DNA from: Candidozyma auris
Taxonomy: Eukaryota; Ascomycota; Pichiomycetes; Serinales; Metschnikowiaceae
DNA length: 64,000 nucleotides
NCBI RefSeq assembly: GCF_003013715.1
Contig: NC_072812.1
Span: 2,046,001 to 2,110,000, forward strand
Direction: 5' to 3'
How positions within the stretch are numbered: position 1 is the first letter of the stretch; every line of letters starts with the position of its first letter. The position numbers and the translations under genes are program-made. Below the pieces are notes generated by a model. The model was not told the origin of the DNA, did no database searches, and saw nothing but the letters and a program-made list of their open reading frames with translations. Shown in pieces: positions 29,591 through 38,989 of this stretch.

Positions 29591-30383
29591 CTAGCTGAAA
29601 AACTCGATCATGAAATGCTTGGCTCTCATTTCAAGGTCATAAACAAATTTTTTAATTCTGCCCATAACACTGGTAGGATGCAATACTTCCTCGTCCAAAG
29701 AGTCGGCACCGTGATATTTCTGATTGAGGGCAGACTGCTTCAAGAGCTGCCTAGTAAAGGAAAGGAACACTAATGCAAAGTACAACCTGATAGCGTTTGT
29801 GACGATAATCCCACTTACCGTCAAAAAGAGTTCTCTCTGAGGTGACGCAGACTGGGACAAATCTTCCGTCTCTTTTGGCGTTGAACTTGATGACCTGCGC
29901 ATATAAGAAGAGTAGGATTGGGATTCGGAGGAAGCCATTCCGTCTCCGTAGCCCGTAGGGTTATTGTCGACTCTGCTGAACCAGAAGTATACAAAGTAAA
30001 TTGTGTAGAGCAACCCAATGACCGTATCGATCAAATAAATTAGACATGCCAAGCTGGTCTTTCTCACGTTGGTGGCTCGATTGAGAATATTCGAAAGAGC
30101 CGAGATGTAAAATGGGAGTGTTAGGAACTGTAATAAATTGAAGAGCCATTGCCAAAAGTTCAAATGATGTCCTGTCAATATCGATAACACACCGTAAGCT
30201 CCACCAGCCTTGTTTAATATGGCTACTGCGAGGATAAGCTCAACCCCAATATAAAGAGGGATCACGAAAACAAATTTCTATGGTTAGTAAATAAAATAAA
30301 GATATTGGCAGAAATCAAGCTTTGAGCTTCTTTGAGTTTCAACATACCCCTGGTAGTACCCGGTCGAGTAGTTTTGGGTCCAT
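29591..30383 (-). CDS. KEI1: Inositol phosphorylceramide synthase subunit Kei1, spliced
   Basis: A 240-aa Golgi membrane protein, the regulatory partner of the Aur1 IPC synthase in sphingolipid synthesis. Two exons are assembled: 30348-30383 (12 codons, MDPKLLDRVLPG) and 29591-30277. The 70-nt intron has donor GTATGT at 30347, branch TACTAAC and acceptor TAG at 30278. The join restores KFVFVIPLYIGVELIL, matching the Kei1 start FMPLYLAVEIVL. Four hydrophobic segments are visible. GGAYGVLSILTGHHLNFWQW is the family block near the N terminus. The length is near S. cerevisiae Kei1 (221 aa). It shares a 119-bp divergent promoter with RIO1. Confidence 0.92.
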
Positions 30384-30502
30384 GATCTATGCTTTGTACA
30401 ATGTAGAGTGTTATCAGATGTTGTATTGAATGCGCATCGCTAGATACATGGTCTTCGCATAAAAAAGTAAGACCCTAACACAAGCGGATTGCAACCAGGA
30501 AT

Positions 30503-31894
30503 ATGGCAGATAGAGACCTTGAACAAAATATGAGCCATTTGGCTCTAAGTCTGTCGGATTCAGATAGTGATAGTGATATCGAGGGAGAAAACTTGTCGAA
30601 CACAAGGACCATTACCGATAGAGGTGAGATAGTGGAAAAATATACCCTGGTGATCAATACCGAGCCCTTGAAGAAGGGACCTAAGACGACAAAGGATAAG
30701 GCTAATAGAGCTACGGTTGAACAAGTTTTGGATCCTAGAACGCTTAGATTCCTTGGCAAGATCATAAATAAGGGAATTATATCACGAATCAACGGCTGCA
30801 TCTCCACTGGTAAAGAAGCCAATGTCTACCATGGTGACCATGAAGACCCTTCAGTGACCGATAGGGAGTACGCTGTGAAAATTTACAAGACCTCGATCTT
30901 GGTATTTAAAGATAGAGAGCGCTACGTGGACGGAGAGTTCAGATTTCGCAATACCAAGAACCAGAGCAATCCAAGAAAGATGGTGAAGGTTTGGGCTGAA
31001 AAGGAATTCAGAAATTTGAAAAGACTACACTCAAATGGAATTCCATGTCCAGAACCCATCGAGCTTCGCTCTCACGTTTTAGTGATGGAATATTTGACTA
31101 AAGGCAATGCCCAGCCGTCTCCTAAACTTAAAGATCATCCTTTCAAAGATGTCGATGAGATCGTGTTTTATTACCAACAGATGCTCATCTACATGAGGAG
31201 AATGTATCAAAGGTGTCGACTTGTGCATGCAGATTTGAGTGAGTACAACTCCATCGTCCACAATGATAAACTTTATATTATTGATGTGTCCCAGTCCGTC
31301 GAGCCAGAACACCCTATGGCCCTTGACTTCTTAAGGATGGACATCAGAAATGTAAATGACTTTTTCTCTAGGAAAAAGATAAACGTTTATCCTGAAAGAC
31401 TTCTATTCAAATTCATCACCGAGCCCGATTTAAATATGGAGAGCGAGGACGATTTGCAATTACGCGACTACTTGAATGGCTTCCCTCTAAAGAACGAACT
31501 CGAAGATGCCAATGTAGACGATGAGATCTTCAGGTCATTACACTTGGTGAGGTCCTTGAATAATCTCGATGAGCGGGATTTCGAGAAATTTCAGGAAGGT
31601 AAAGTGGACACGCTCATTGATCTAGTACCTAAAAATGAGGAAGAATCAGAAGAAGAGTCGGAATACTCATCAGAGGAAGAAGATTCCGACGAATCATCCT
31701 CCGACGAAGAAGACGAAGGCGAAGACAAGAAGAAGATGAGAAAAACAAGGGAGATGAAGGGGAAAAAGTTTGAAGACAAAGAGGAAAAAAAAGCTAGAAA
31801 ACAAGCGGCAAAGGAAGCCAAGGCAGAGAAACGCAAGAGTAAAATGAAAAAACACGTAAAGAAGAAGTTGGTAAACAAACGAAAGAATAACTAG
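30503..31894 (+). CDS. RIO1: Atypical protein kinase Rio1
   Basis: A 463-aa RIO-family serine kinase that drives final 20S to 18S rRNA processing and 40S release in the cytoplasm. Kinase motifs are the P-loop STGKEANV (101-108), catalytic lysine K126 in AVKIYK, catalytic HAD (242-244) in HADLSEYN and metal-binding D261 in IDVSQSV. The C-terminal tail (about 380-463) is acidic and then strongly basic. The length is near S. cerevisiae Rio1 (484 aa). A one-mismatch copy of the recurrent motif (ATTGCAACCA) lies only 6-15 bp upstream of the ATG. Confidence 0.96.
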   Translation: MADRDLEQNMSHLALSLSDSDSDSDIEGENLSNTRTITDRGEIVEKYTLVINTEPLKKGPKTTKDKANRATVEQVLDPRTLRFLGKIINKGIISRINGCISTGKEANVYHGDHEDPSVTDREYAVKIYKTSILVFKDRERYVDGEFRFRNTKNQSNPRKMVKVWAEKEFRNLKRLHSNGIPCPEPIELRSHVLVMEYLTKGNAQPSPKLKDHPFKDVDEIVFYYQQMLIYMRRMYQRCRLVHADLSEYNSIVHNDKLYIIDVSQSVEPEHPMALDFLRMDIRNVNDFFSRKKINVYPERLLFKFITEPDLNMESEDDLQLRDYLNGFPLKNELEDANVDDEIFRSLHLVRSLNNLDERDFEKFQEGKVDTLIDLVPKNEEESEEESEYSSEEEDSDESSSDEEDEGEDKKKMRKTREMKGKKFEDKEEKKARKQAAKEAKAEKRKSKMKKHVKKKLVNKRKNN

Positions 31895-32068
31895 GAAAGT
31901 TTGAGAATAGCCCATTTGCATGTATTATATTTATAGTGAGTAACTCGAACGCAAACTCATCGAAATGGAAATTCGTATCTTGTTTTGCAATATTTTTGTG
32001 GCAATTTATAAGGACGAGTTCTTCTGCTTCAATTCTAATTCACTTTTCTTTACTCAATCCAAATCATC

Positions 32069-33379
32069 ATGGCAAAGATATTCAAAAATCGATCGCTTTT
32101 TAAGGCCAAAAAATCAGAAACCGCCAAAAGTTTTTCTGAAGAAGATCTGGAAGAGTCGTCTAAATCGTCCAGTGTCAAGAATCCAGAAGGACCGTTTATG
32201 AACCCAAATGACTCAGGTGGGTTGAACTCCCTCAAGAGACTTGGTCGAACCCCGTCCAGGAAAAGTGGCGATGCTTCAAGCTTGGACAATAACGTGCAAA
32301 TTGAGAGCAAATTGGGCAAGCTCTTCAACAGACGTAACAACGAGACACAAAAGACTCAAGCAAACACCGAAGATAAGAATGAAACTACAGCGAACGAGAA
32401 GCCTTCGGGGCCAGATAGTCACATTGACCTTGTCAAGACCGACAACCCAGGCTACAACGTCTCTAATTCGCCACCTCCACTTGGAGTATTCAGTAAGCGA
32501 CAAGAGAGAAGCAGTCAATCTTCGAGTTCCGAGGCTGAAGACCCCGGCATGCTTGAGAGACTGCTCAGTTTCTCCTTTGATCAAGATTACTTTTTGGATG
32601 CAGCGGACACACCAAGATTGGACCTCGTGTCGCTCGACAGCTTCCAAAACTCGATTCTCGAGGAGGATCGACCTTACATCCTTTGTCCATTCAAAAGGAA
32701 TGAACCGTACTTCCCCTCCTGTGCCGTTTCTGACGAGGATCCCAAAAAAAGTTATATGCTCACGAGGAACCGGATTTACAAAGGCAAGTGCACTAAGAAG
32801 GCTAGAAGTTTGTTTGGAAGGAGGATTACCAAAAAGAGCTCTCCTAAATCCCCCGCAGGTTCAGACGGTGATATGGAATCTCTCGGCAGTGAAAACAACA
32901 GCGATGGCGTGGGCGACGATACGACTCAGGAGAAATTGCACAAATCAGAGAGCACCACTACAGTGGACTACGGTAACGTCAAGGTTGAAGCTCGGGGAAA
33001 AAACACTTGCTTGATTATGAACTCGAAATTGTTCGAGGAGCGTGGAGAGGTTTTGATGCGTCTATTCGGAGACTCTAAATTCTCCGAGTTTGACGAGTCG
33101 TACGTCAAGTCAGTGGCCAGCGCATCAACCAAGCAATCCATCCTTCCAAATGAATCATATGAGGATATCGGAAAGTCTATGGTTTCCGTGGAAGTCGAGA
33201 AGAAGGACGCACCATCTGGGGACGTGACACCCAAACAAGGAAATTCTAAGGATCAGGGGCTCGAAGAGACCATAAGTGGCACGACTGAAAAGAAGAAAGA
33301 GGAAACTCCAGACAAGCAACCTCGTAGGAAACTGATGTTGTCTCGTCTCTGGATCAAACTCTACGCTGACGAGGAGTAG
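32069..33379 (+). CDS. Uncharacterised Ser/Lys/Glu-rich protein
   Basis: A 436-aa protein that I do not recognise. It starts at a well-placed ATG (AATCATCATGGC). The composition is hydrophilic and rich in Ser, Lys, Glu and Asp, with no membrane segment or signal peptide. Basic clusters occur near the N terminus (IFKNRSLFKAKK), and short ordered-looking islands occur around 170-230 (MLERLLSFSFDQDYFLDAAD, RPYILCPFKR, YFPSC, SYMLTRNRIYKGKC). The C terminus is basic and amphipathic (RRKLMLSRLWIKLYADEE). This pattern suggests a mostly disordered regulatory or scaffold protein, probably lineage-restricted. A 17-nt A run follows the stop. Confidence 0.75.
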   Translation: MAKIFKNRSLFKAKKSETAKSFSEEDLEESSKSSSVKNPEGPFMNPNDSGGLNSLKRLGRTPSRKSGDASSLDNNVQIESKLGKLFNRRNNETQKTQANTEDKNETTANEKPSGPDSHIDLVKTDNPGYNVSNSPPPLGVFSKRQERSSQSSSSEAEDPGMLERLLSFSFDQDYFLDAADTPRLDLVSLDSFQNSILEEDRPYILCPFKRNEPYFPSCAVSDEDPKKSYMLTRNRIYKGKCTKKARSLFGRRITKKSSPKSPAGSDGDMESLGSENNSDGVGDDTTQEKLHKSESTTTVDYGNVKVEARGKNTCLIMNSKLFEERGEVLMRLFGDSKFSEFDESYVKSVASASTKQSILPNESYEDIGKSMVSVEVEKKDAPSGDVTPKQGNSKDQGLEETISGTTEKKKEETPDKQPRRKLMLSRLWIKLYADEE

Positions 33380-33520
33380 CAATAATAATATTGTTTGTTT
33401 TGCATGTTATTGAAAAAAAAAAAAAAGAACTCAATTGGTGTAATCAAATGGTGTAAATCGTTTTTCTGTCTCTTCGGTTATCTGAATGGGGTTCCTTTTT
33501 AGAATCTCTCCTGCCGTTTT

Positions 33521-33530
33521 TTTGCAACCA
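33521..33530 (+). promoter_or_regulatory. TTYGCARCCA motif
   Basis: TTTGCAACCA after a T run, 430 bp upstream of the RTG3-like gene. Confidence 0.5.
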
Positions 33531-33739
33531 TTCCTGTAGACGAAAGCCAGCCACATGGAGGTCAGGTGACCTTCGAGGCAGAAAGCTCCCAATCAAGATA
33601 GGCAAGAGGAGTCGGAATGACTATCTTTGTAGAAGACTCCTAAGAGAATTGCCGCATCGGAACTCCTTAAAACCTCAAGTTGTTTTCCGAGCGTTTGATG
33701 CCCCAAATTTGGCTTCCTCCTTGCACAATGTATGCGCGA

Positions 33740-33747
33740 CCGGGTAA
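33740..33747 (+). promoter_or_regulatory. Reb1-type site
   Basis: CCGGGTAA, the consensus of the general regulatory factor Reb1, 213 bp upstream of the RTG3-like ATG. Confidence 0.5.
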
Positions 33748-33887
33748 CCCCCTCAATCCGGGGTCCTGTCTCGGTACCTACATCTTAACCCCAGGACCCA
33801 CAATTGTTTGAGTATACATAAAGCGGTGCCATTTCTAATAATAAGCCAGACCCCATTCTTGCTACGCCTCGAGCACACACGGACACT

Positions 33888-33896
33888 TATATAAGA
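33888..33896 (+). promoter_or_regulatory. TATA box of RTG3-like gene
   Basis: TTATATAAG about 65 bp upstream of the ATG. Confidence 0.55.
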
Positions 33897-33959
33897 GGAC
33901 TCACCTATCGGAGCCATTGGCCAATTAGACAACTGTATCATTTCGATTTGAATTGAAGT

Positions 33960-35444
33960 ATGGAAGACTTCTTGAGAGACAGCCCTCTCGAGGACTCGGG
34001 GCAAAGCGACGTGCCCAAGTACAAAAATTATGACACTTTTGGAGGCCGGTCACTGTTTCAAAATGAAAACAGCCAGGATGAGTTCAATCCACAAACTGGT
34101 GACACAGACCCGCAAGCGCACTTCACTCTAGACCTCAACCAGCAATTTGGAGACGAGTATTCCTCGCCAGCGGTGGCGTCTCCATCGAACTTCCAAGGCT
34201 CGAACCAAGGAGTAGCGCAATCACATCTGCTGGAGTTGGCGCCCAATGACCCGTACTTCAGCACCTTTGAATTCTTATCCTCTCCTAATCAGCAGCCAGT
34301 ATCACCAAGATATAACTCACAGGGTGGGAACCTCGGTGGCGCCAACCACAATGGTACCGACTTGACCGCAGGATTCGGCCTGGACCCTTTGCAATTCAAC
34401 ATGAGTGATAATTTCACCAACTTGGACCAATTAGTCTCGCCAGACAATAATATGAACAATTCGGGAGTCAACATCTTCTCCTCGGCTCAATATTTTTCTC
34501 CCAACACAAGGACAAATCATTATAACCAGCTCTCAGCAATCGCTGAGGATAGCTTGCCGGGCTCGTTTCAAAACACTTTCAGCCCTGAACTTTCGAGGCA
34601 TGGCTCTGTGAGTATGCCTCCGCTGGGTGACCCTTATATGTCCCCTCAAACGAACGCATTCTTATCTCCCCAATCCAAAGCTTTTGAAGGCAATTTCGAT
34701 ACCCTTAGGTCTCCCTACTCCGGCTCATCTCATCCCAATTCCCCTCCACCCCCACTTAATTTGAACTTAAGTAAGAGCATCCCTACCGCCGTCAATTTCA
34801 ACCAGGTTTCCTTCAACGACTCACAAGCCCAACGACAGCAGCAACAATCGATTGAGAACACCCTATCCCCTCCACAACAACTGTATTTGGGTACATCGGC
34901 CCCCAGCAATTCCAAGAAACCAGAACCTTATCCCACCTCCTCTAAGCAGTTGACCCAGGAAGAAAAAGCCAAACGTAGAAGAGAGTTTCACAATGCAGTC
35001 GAGCGCAGACGACGTGATTTGATTAAAGAGAAGATCAAAGAACTTGGCTTTCTTGTTCCTCCATCTCTCCTCAATCCTCACGTCTGCGCTGTGCAAAGCT
35101 TACTGAAACAGCCTCACCAAAACTCAGCAGAAATCAAAGAACTACTATCCACGGTTAAAGTGAGAGAACTGAAGCCCAATAAAGCCACAATCCTTCTGAC
35201 CTCGGTTGACTACATCATTCATTTGCAAAAAGTCGCAGATCGCCAGAGACAGAGGCGTGAGGAGCTCGAACGAGAAATAGCCGAGCTTGAAAAAGGTCTC
35301 GGAAATTTGAAAACAGAGGACCCTGACTCAACTTTAAACAATTCAGCTGTCTTCCCTGAACAGATAAGCTCACCCACTCAAGATTCTCAATTCAACCCTG
35401 ATGACTTCTTCTCTGAAGTCATCACCGATACAAATCAATTTTAA
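33960..35444 (+). CDS. RTG3: bHLH transcription factor, Rtg3-like
   Basis: A 494-aa nuclear factor. The basic region at about 339-353 (RRREFHNAVERRRRD) carries the E-box contacts His344, Glu348 and Arg352. Helix 1 runs to KEKIKELGFLVPPSLL, which is close to S. cerevisiae Rtg3. Helix 2 (KPNKATILLTSVDYIIHLQ) follows, and then a leucine-zipper-like coiled coil to about 455. The loop between the helices is about 40 residues, longer than in most yeast bHLH proteins. The N-terminal two thirds are Asn/Ser/Pro-rich. Rtg3 with Rtg1 mediates retrograde signalling from mitochondria to nitrogen and TCA-cycle genes, and that role here is inferred from family. Confidence 0.8.
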   Translation: MEDFLRDSPLEDSGQSDVPKYKNYDTFGGRSLFQNENSQDEFNPQTGDTDPQAHFTLDLNQQFGDEYSSPAVASPSNFQGSNQGVAQSHLLELAPNDPYFSTFEFLSSPNQQPVSPRYNSQGGNLGGANHNGTDLTAGFGLDPLQFNMSDNFTNLDQLVSPDNNMNNSGVNIFSSAQYFSPNTRTNHYNQLSAIAEDSLPGSFQNTFSPELSRHGSVSMPPLGDPYMSPQTNAFLSPQSKAFEGNFDTLRSPYSGSSHPNSPPPPLNLNLSKSIPTAVNFNQVSFNDSQAQRQQQQSIENTLSPPQQLYLGTSAPSNSKKPEPYPTSSKQLTQEEKAKRRREFHNAVERRRRDLIKEKIKELGFLVPPSLLNPHVCAVQSLLKQPHQNSAEIKELLSTVKVRELKPNKATILLTSVDYIIHLQKVADRQRQRREELEREIAELEKGLGNLKTEDPDSTLNNSAVFPEQISSPTQDSQFNPDDFFSEVITDTNQF

Positions 35445-35607
35445 TGCTTTTTACTTACAATTGGTGCTACAGATAAGAGTGGCTCACATAACGCATCATA
35501 TCGAGAGGGAAGCCTTTCGCGCGAATGGCTCCCTCCTGTGTGGAGAAATAGCCTTTCTCACCCACCAAGACGGAAGTTAGTCTCAAACGTCACCTAATTC
35601 TTTCCCA

Positions 35608-36996
35608 ATGACCAACCTTGAACCTGCCCAGCGCTTTGTTGATTTTGTGAACACATCTCCATCGCCATACCATGCTGTTCACAATGTCAAGTCCATGCTT
35701 GTGAAGAAGGGTTTCGAGGTGTTGAAGGAGAAGGACGCTTGGAACATCAAACCCGACTCGAGTTACGTGGTGACTAGAAATGGCTCCTCGTTAATAGCCT
35801 TCACCACAGGCATTGACTACAAGCCAGGTAGCCCTGTGGCAATTATTGGTGCTCACACTGACTCGCCATGTCTCAGAATTAAGCCCATATCGAAGAAGAC
35901 AAACCAGGGATTCATCGAGATAGGCGTGGAAACATATGGTGGACTTATTGCCCATTCTTGGTTTGACCGTGACTTGTCTGTTGCCGGCAGAGTGTACATT
36001 CGTGACGAGAATGGCGACTTTGTTCCCAAGTTATTGCACTTGAACAAGCCATTGATGAGAATCCCTACGTTGGCAATTCACTTGAACAGAGAAGCTAACA
36101 CCAAGTTTGAGTTCAATCGTGAGACAGAGTTGCTTCCAATTGCTGGCCAAGAGCAATTTGGACACTCATGCGCCGATGATCCTGCTTTACAATTCCCTGA
36201 GGATGCTTTCAATGCTGTGAAGCACGTTGTGGAGCGTCACAATGAATCTCTCGTTAAGCTTATTGCCAGTGAGCTAAACGTTGAGCCCAAGCAAATTGAG
36301 GATTTTGAATTAGTGCTCGGTGACTACCAGCCAGCCACATTGGGTGGTTTGCACGATGAGTTCATCTTTGGTCCTCGTCAGGACAACTTGACGTCTTGTT
36401 TTGCTGCCGCAGAAGCTCTCGCAGATGCTCACCCAAGCAATAATGGTGTAGCCATGATCTCCTTGTTCGATCATGAGGAGATAGGCTCTGTGTCAGCCCA
36501 AGGTGCTGACTCGTCGTTCTTACCAGACGTACTCTCTCGTCTTTCGGCCAACGAAAGTGGCGAGTTCCCTCGTATGTGTGGCCGTTCATTTTTGCTCTCC
36601 TCGGATCAGGCGCACGGCATCCATCCCAACTACGAGAGATTCTACGAAAAGGCCAACAAACCTGAGGTGAATAAAGGACCTGTTATCAAGATCAACGCCA
36701 ATCAAAGGTATGCCACCAACTCAAGAGGCATTGTTCTCATCAAGTCCATTGCAGAGAAGGCTCGTGTTCCGTTGCAATTGTTCGTGGTGAGAAACGACTC
36801 CCCATGCGGATCCACCATTGGGCCCATGCTCTCTGCTAAGTTGGGATTGAGAACACTTGACTTGGGTAATCCACAATTATCCATGCATTCCATTAGAGAG
36901 ACTGGTGGATCACACGATATCGAGCGTTTGACAATATTGTTTCAGGAGTTTCTCTCGAGATTTGTCGCTGAAGATGCAAAGATTGAGTGCGATTAA
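35608..36996 (+). CDS. APE4: Cytosolic aspartyl aminopeptidase, M18 family
   Basis: A 462-aa dinuclear-zinc aminopeptidase that removes N-terminal Asp/Glu. In yeast Ape4 is also a cargo of the Cvt pathway to the vacuole. The metal ligand motif HTD is at 83-85 (GAHTDSPCLR). SWFDRDLSVAGR, LFDHEEIGSVSAQGA (catalytic and metal Glu) and DSPCGSTIGP follow in family order, and the C-terminal SMHSIRE contains the last His ligand. No vacuolar propeptide is present, which separates it from Ape1. S. cerevisiae Ape4 is 490 aa. The ATG at 35608 is the first in frame. Confidence 0.95.
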   Translation: MTNLEPAQRFVDFVNTSPSPYHAVHNVKSMLVKKGFEVLKEKDAWNIKPDSSYVVTRNGSSLIAFTTGIDYKPGSPVAIIGAHTDSPCLRIKPISKKTNQGFIEIGVETYGGLIAHSWFDRDLSVAGRVYIRDENGDFVPKLLHLNKPLMRIPTLAIHLNREANTKFEFNRETELLPIAGQEQFGHSCADDPALQFPEDAFNAVKHVVERHNESLVKLIASELNVEPKQIEDFELVLGDYQPATLGGLHDEFIFGPRQDNLTSCFAAAEALADAHPSNNGVAMISLFDHEEIGSVSAQGADSSFLPDVLSRLSANESGEFPRMCGRSFLLSSDQAHGIHPNYERFYEKANKPEVNKGPVIKINANQRYATNSRGIVLIKSIAEKARVPLQLFVVRNDSPCGSTIGPMLSAKLGLRTLDLGNPQLSMHSIRETGGSHDIERLTILFQEFLSRFVAEDAKIECD

Positions 36997-37218
36997 GAAG
37001 TTGTGCTATACAATTAGGGTAAAAGGTGGCAAGCACCGAATGAAAGGACAGTTATATAGAGCAGATCGCTTTTGAATTTATAATGAAAATCTTCTTACTG
37101 AGGTTGTAGCCAGCCTTCGTTAGTCTAGCACAGCCAGGGTTGGTGCAGGCGCGACATATATAGCTCCAGTTTTCTTAGCTCTTCGATCCTACTTTTACCT
37201 ACTCTGGCCCTCACGGAA

Positions 37219-38145
37219 ATGGATTTTAGACTTATAGCTCTAGCTTTATTTGTCCTTCCGGTGTTTGGTTTACGTGCTGTCCCTGTCATTTTCGGGTCTC
37301 ACACCTTGGTGCCTGGACTCAGAGAAGAAGTCAAGTACCCTTACATTCAGTATCAAGGTCCACAAAACGTCACCAATATGTTGAAGAAAGCAATCACTGA
37401 ATGCTCATCTGACGCTTACCTCATTATCAATATTCCAGGGCTCGAGAATATCGACATGCTCGACAGGAAACAATCGCTTTGGCCCAATTTGGTCAAGTAC
37501 ATGCACATGCTGAGCACCCTAGTAGGAATGCCGTGGGTGGAGGGCACACTTGATCTTCTGTTTTTAGAGGCTTACATTACGAGGACTTGTTCTGCCGAAA
37601 CGATCTCTTTAGCTGAGGAGGATGACGTTTTCGCTGAGTATGTGGATACAAGAAAACGCATTATCAGGGTCGAAATGAATCCGCTCCCGCCTCCAGGCAC
37701 TGAGAGAGATGCCGCCATTCGTGCTGCTGACGAGCTCATTGACAAGGTATTAAAGAGAATACCATCGCCATACTACTCGTTTTTGATCACTTCAAGTGTC
37801 ACAAGCCCGACTCACCCAATACCAGAGGTGGCTTTAGAAAACAGTCCACAGGGATTTAAATTGTTTTACAGTATAGTAAACGATCCACGTCGCGACGAAG
37901 AAGTTGAGAGGCACGTAAGATTGAAAGGATTGAGTGCGCCACAATGGAATGAGGATAAAGACCCCATGGCGCTTTATTTGGAGAGAAGAAAGAAAGACCA
38001 GATCCATTTGTTCGACTACGAGCTCTGGAGTCAGAATGAGAGATTGGTGAGTACGATAGCGGTGATGATTTTGTCGTTGTTTGCTGTGAAGACCCTAGGG
38101 GTCGCCAAAAGACTCTTTGGCAGGAAGAAAGTAAAGCTGAGCTAA
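37219..38145 (+). CDS. BIG1: ER protein Big1, beta-1,6-glucan synthesis
   Basis: A 308-aa type I membrane protein of the ER required for cell-wall beta-1,6-glucan in yeasts. It has a signal peptide (about 1-17, ending VFGL), then RAVPVIFGSHTLVPGL, typical of the Big1 luminal start. A long luminal domain follows. One transmembrane helix (about 275-293, STIAVMILSLFAVKTLGV) leads to a short basic tail ending KKVKLS, an ER-retention-like dilysine arrangement. The length is close to S. cerevisiae Big1 (335 aa). Confidence 0.85.
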   Translation: MDFRLIALALFVLPVFGLRAVPVIFGSHTLVPGLREEVKYPYIQYQGPQNVTNMLKKAITECSSDAYLIINIPGLENIDMLDRKQSLWPNLVKYMHMLSTLVGMPWVEGTLDLLFLEAYITRTCSAETISLAEEDDVFAEYVDTRKRIIRVEMNPLPPPGTERDAAIRAADELIDKVLKRIPSPYYSFLITSSVTSPTHPIPEVALENSPQGFKLFYSIVNDPRRDEEVERHVRLKGLSAPQWNEDKDPMALYLERRKKDQIHLFDYELWSQNERLVSTIAVMILSLFAVKTLGVAKRLFGRKKVKLS

Positions 38146-38989
38146 GGTAGACGATTTGAACGTGGTCGTCATTAAGGCTCAATTGATTTTGTGGTACAAG
38201 ATCCCACTCATTCGTGTTACTCTTTGCAGATCAAGTTTCCTTCAAGCAACTCTACGTGGCTATGAGTGTTTTTATTTGACCTGCTTCAATGTCCAATAGA
38301 AAGGCTGGTGTAAATCTACAATGGTTGGATAACAGAAATGTGTTGTAAAAAATGACCCCTGAAAGCGCACGGTTGCAAAGTGCTTACTGCAATACAGAAT
38401 CTTTCAGGACCCGTATTGCAGATTTTACCAGAAACAGCTTCAGCACAACGCTCTGCGCAAAATTTTTTTACGTGAAACAGATCTTCAACATCAAACTTGA
38501 TATGGCACGATGTCCATATCGTGTTATACCCTCACTTTAACACAGACCAATTTCCCGCATGGCGCCTACATGAGACTACATGAGACAGGAGAAATCAGCT
38601 GTTTTTTTCGCCTATGGCCCATTTGTTCCCTCCCTTTCCAAATCGCGAATTTGCAACCAAAGAGGAAGGCTCAACGACGCTGGATTGTAGAAATTTTCTC
38701 GAAAAGGAAGAAAAGTGAGAAGAAAACGAAATCAGACGTTTATTTAGTCTTGTTGCTGGTGCCTATAAATATTTTTTTTGCATTCACTGCATAAGCGCCG
38801 CTTATTTTCAGGGATATCCATTTGTCAAACTGTTGCTGTTGAACCTGCAGAAGTTACATTTCTCTCACGCAAAAGAGTGCACTCTTTTTAAAGTGTCTTA
38901 GTCAACTACTGACTATTAAACAATAGCACTTACAACTTCTTTCTTCTGAAGCAAAGGGTCCTTACCGAGTCAACACATAAATCACCATC
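38146..38989. other. Intergenic region BIG1-TDA3
   Basis: 844 bp. It holds an 8-bp hairpin (38388-38395 with 38413-38420), two interleaved inverted repeats (38499-38523), a doubled TACATGAGAC (about 38568-38587) and a TTYGCARCCA site (38650). A 62-codon frame over 38352-38540 looks like chance. Confidence 0.55.
38650..38659 (+). promoter_or_regulatory. TTYGCARCCA motif
   Basis: TTTGCAACCA, 331 bp upstream of TDA3. Confidence 0.5.

Larger units (their letters stand above)
33380..33959. other. RTG3 promoter region
   Basis: 580 bp with a TTYGCARCCA site (33521), a Reb1-type CCGGGTAA (33740), an 8-bp inverted repeat (33761-33768 and 33792-33799) and a TATA box (33888). No gene was recognised. 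Confidence 0.6.
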
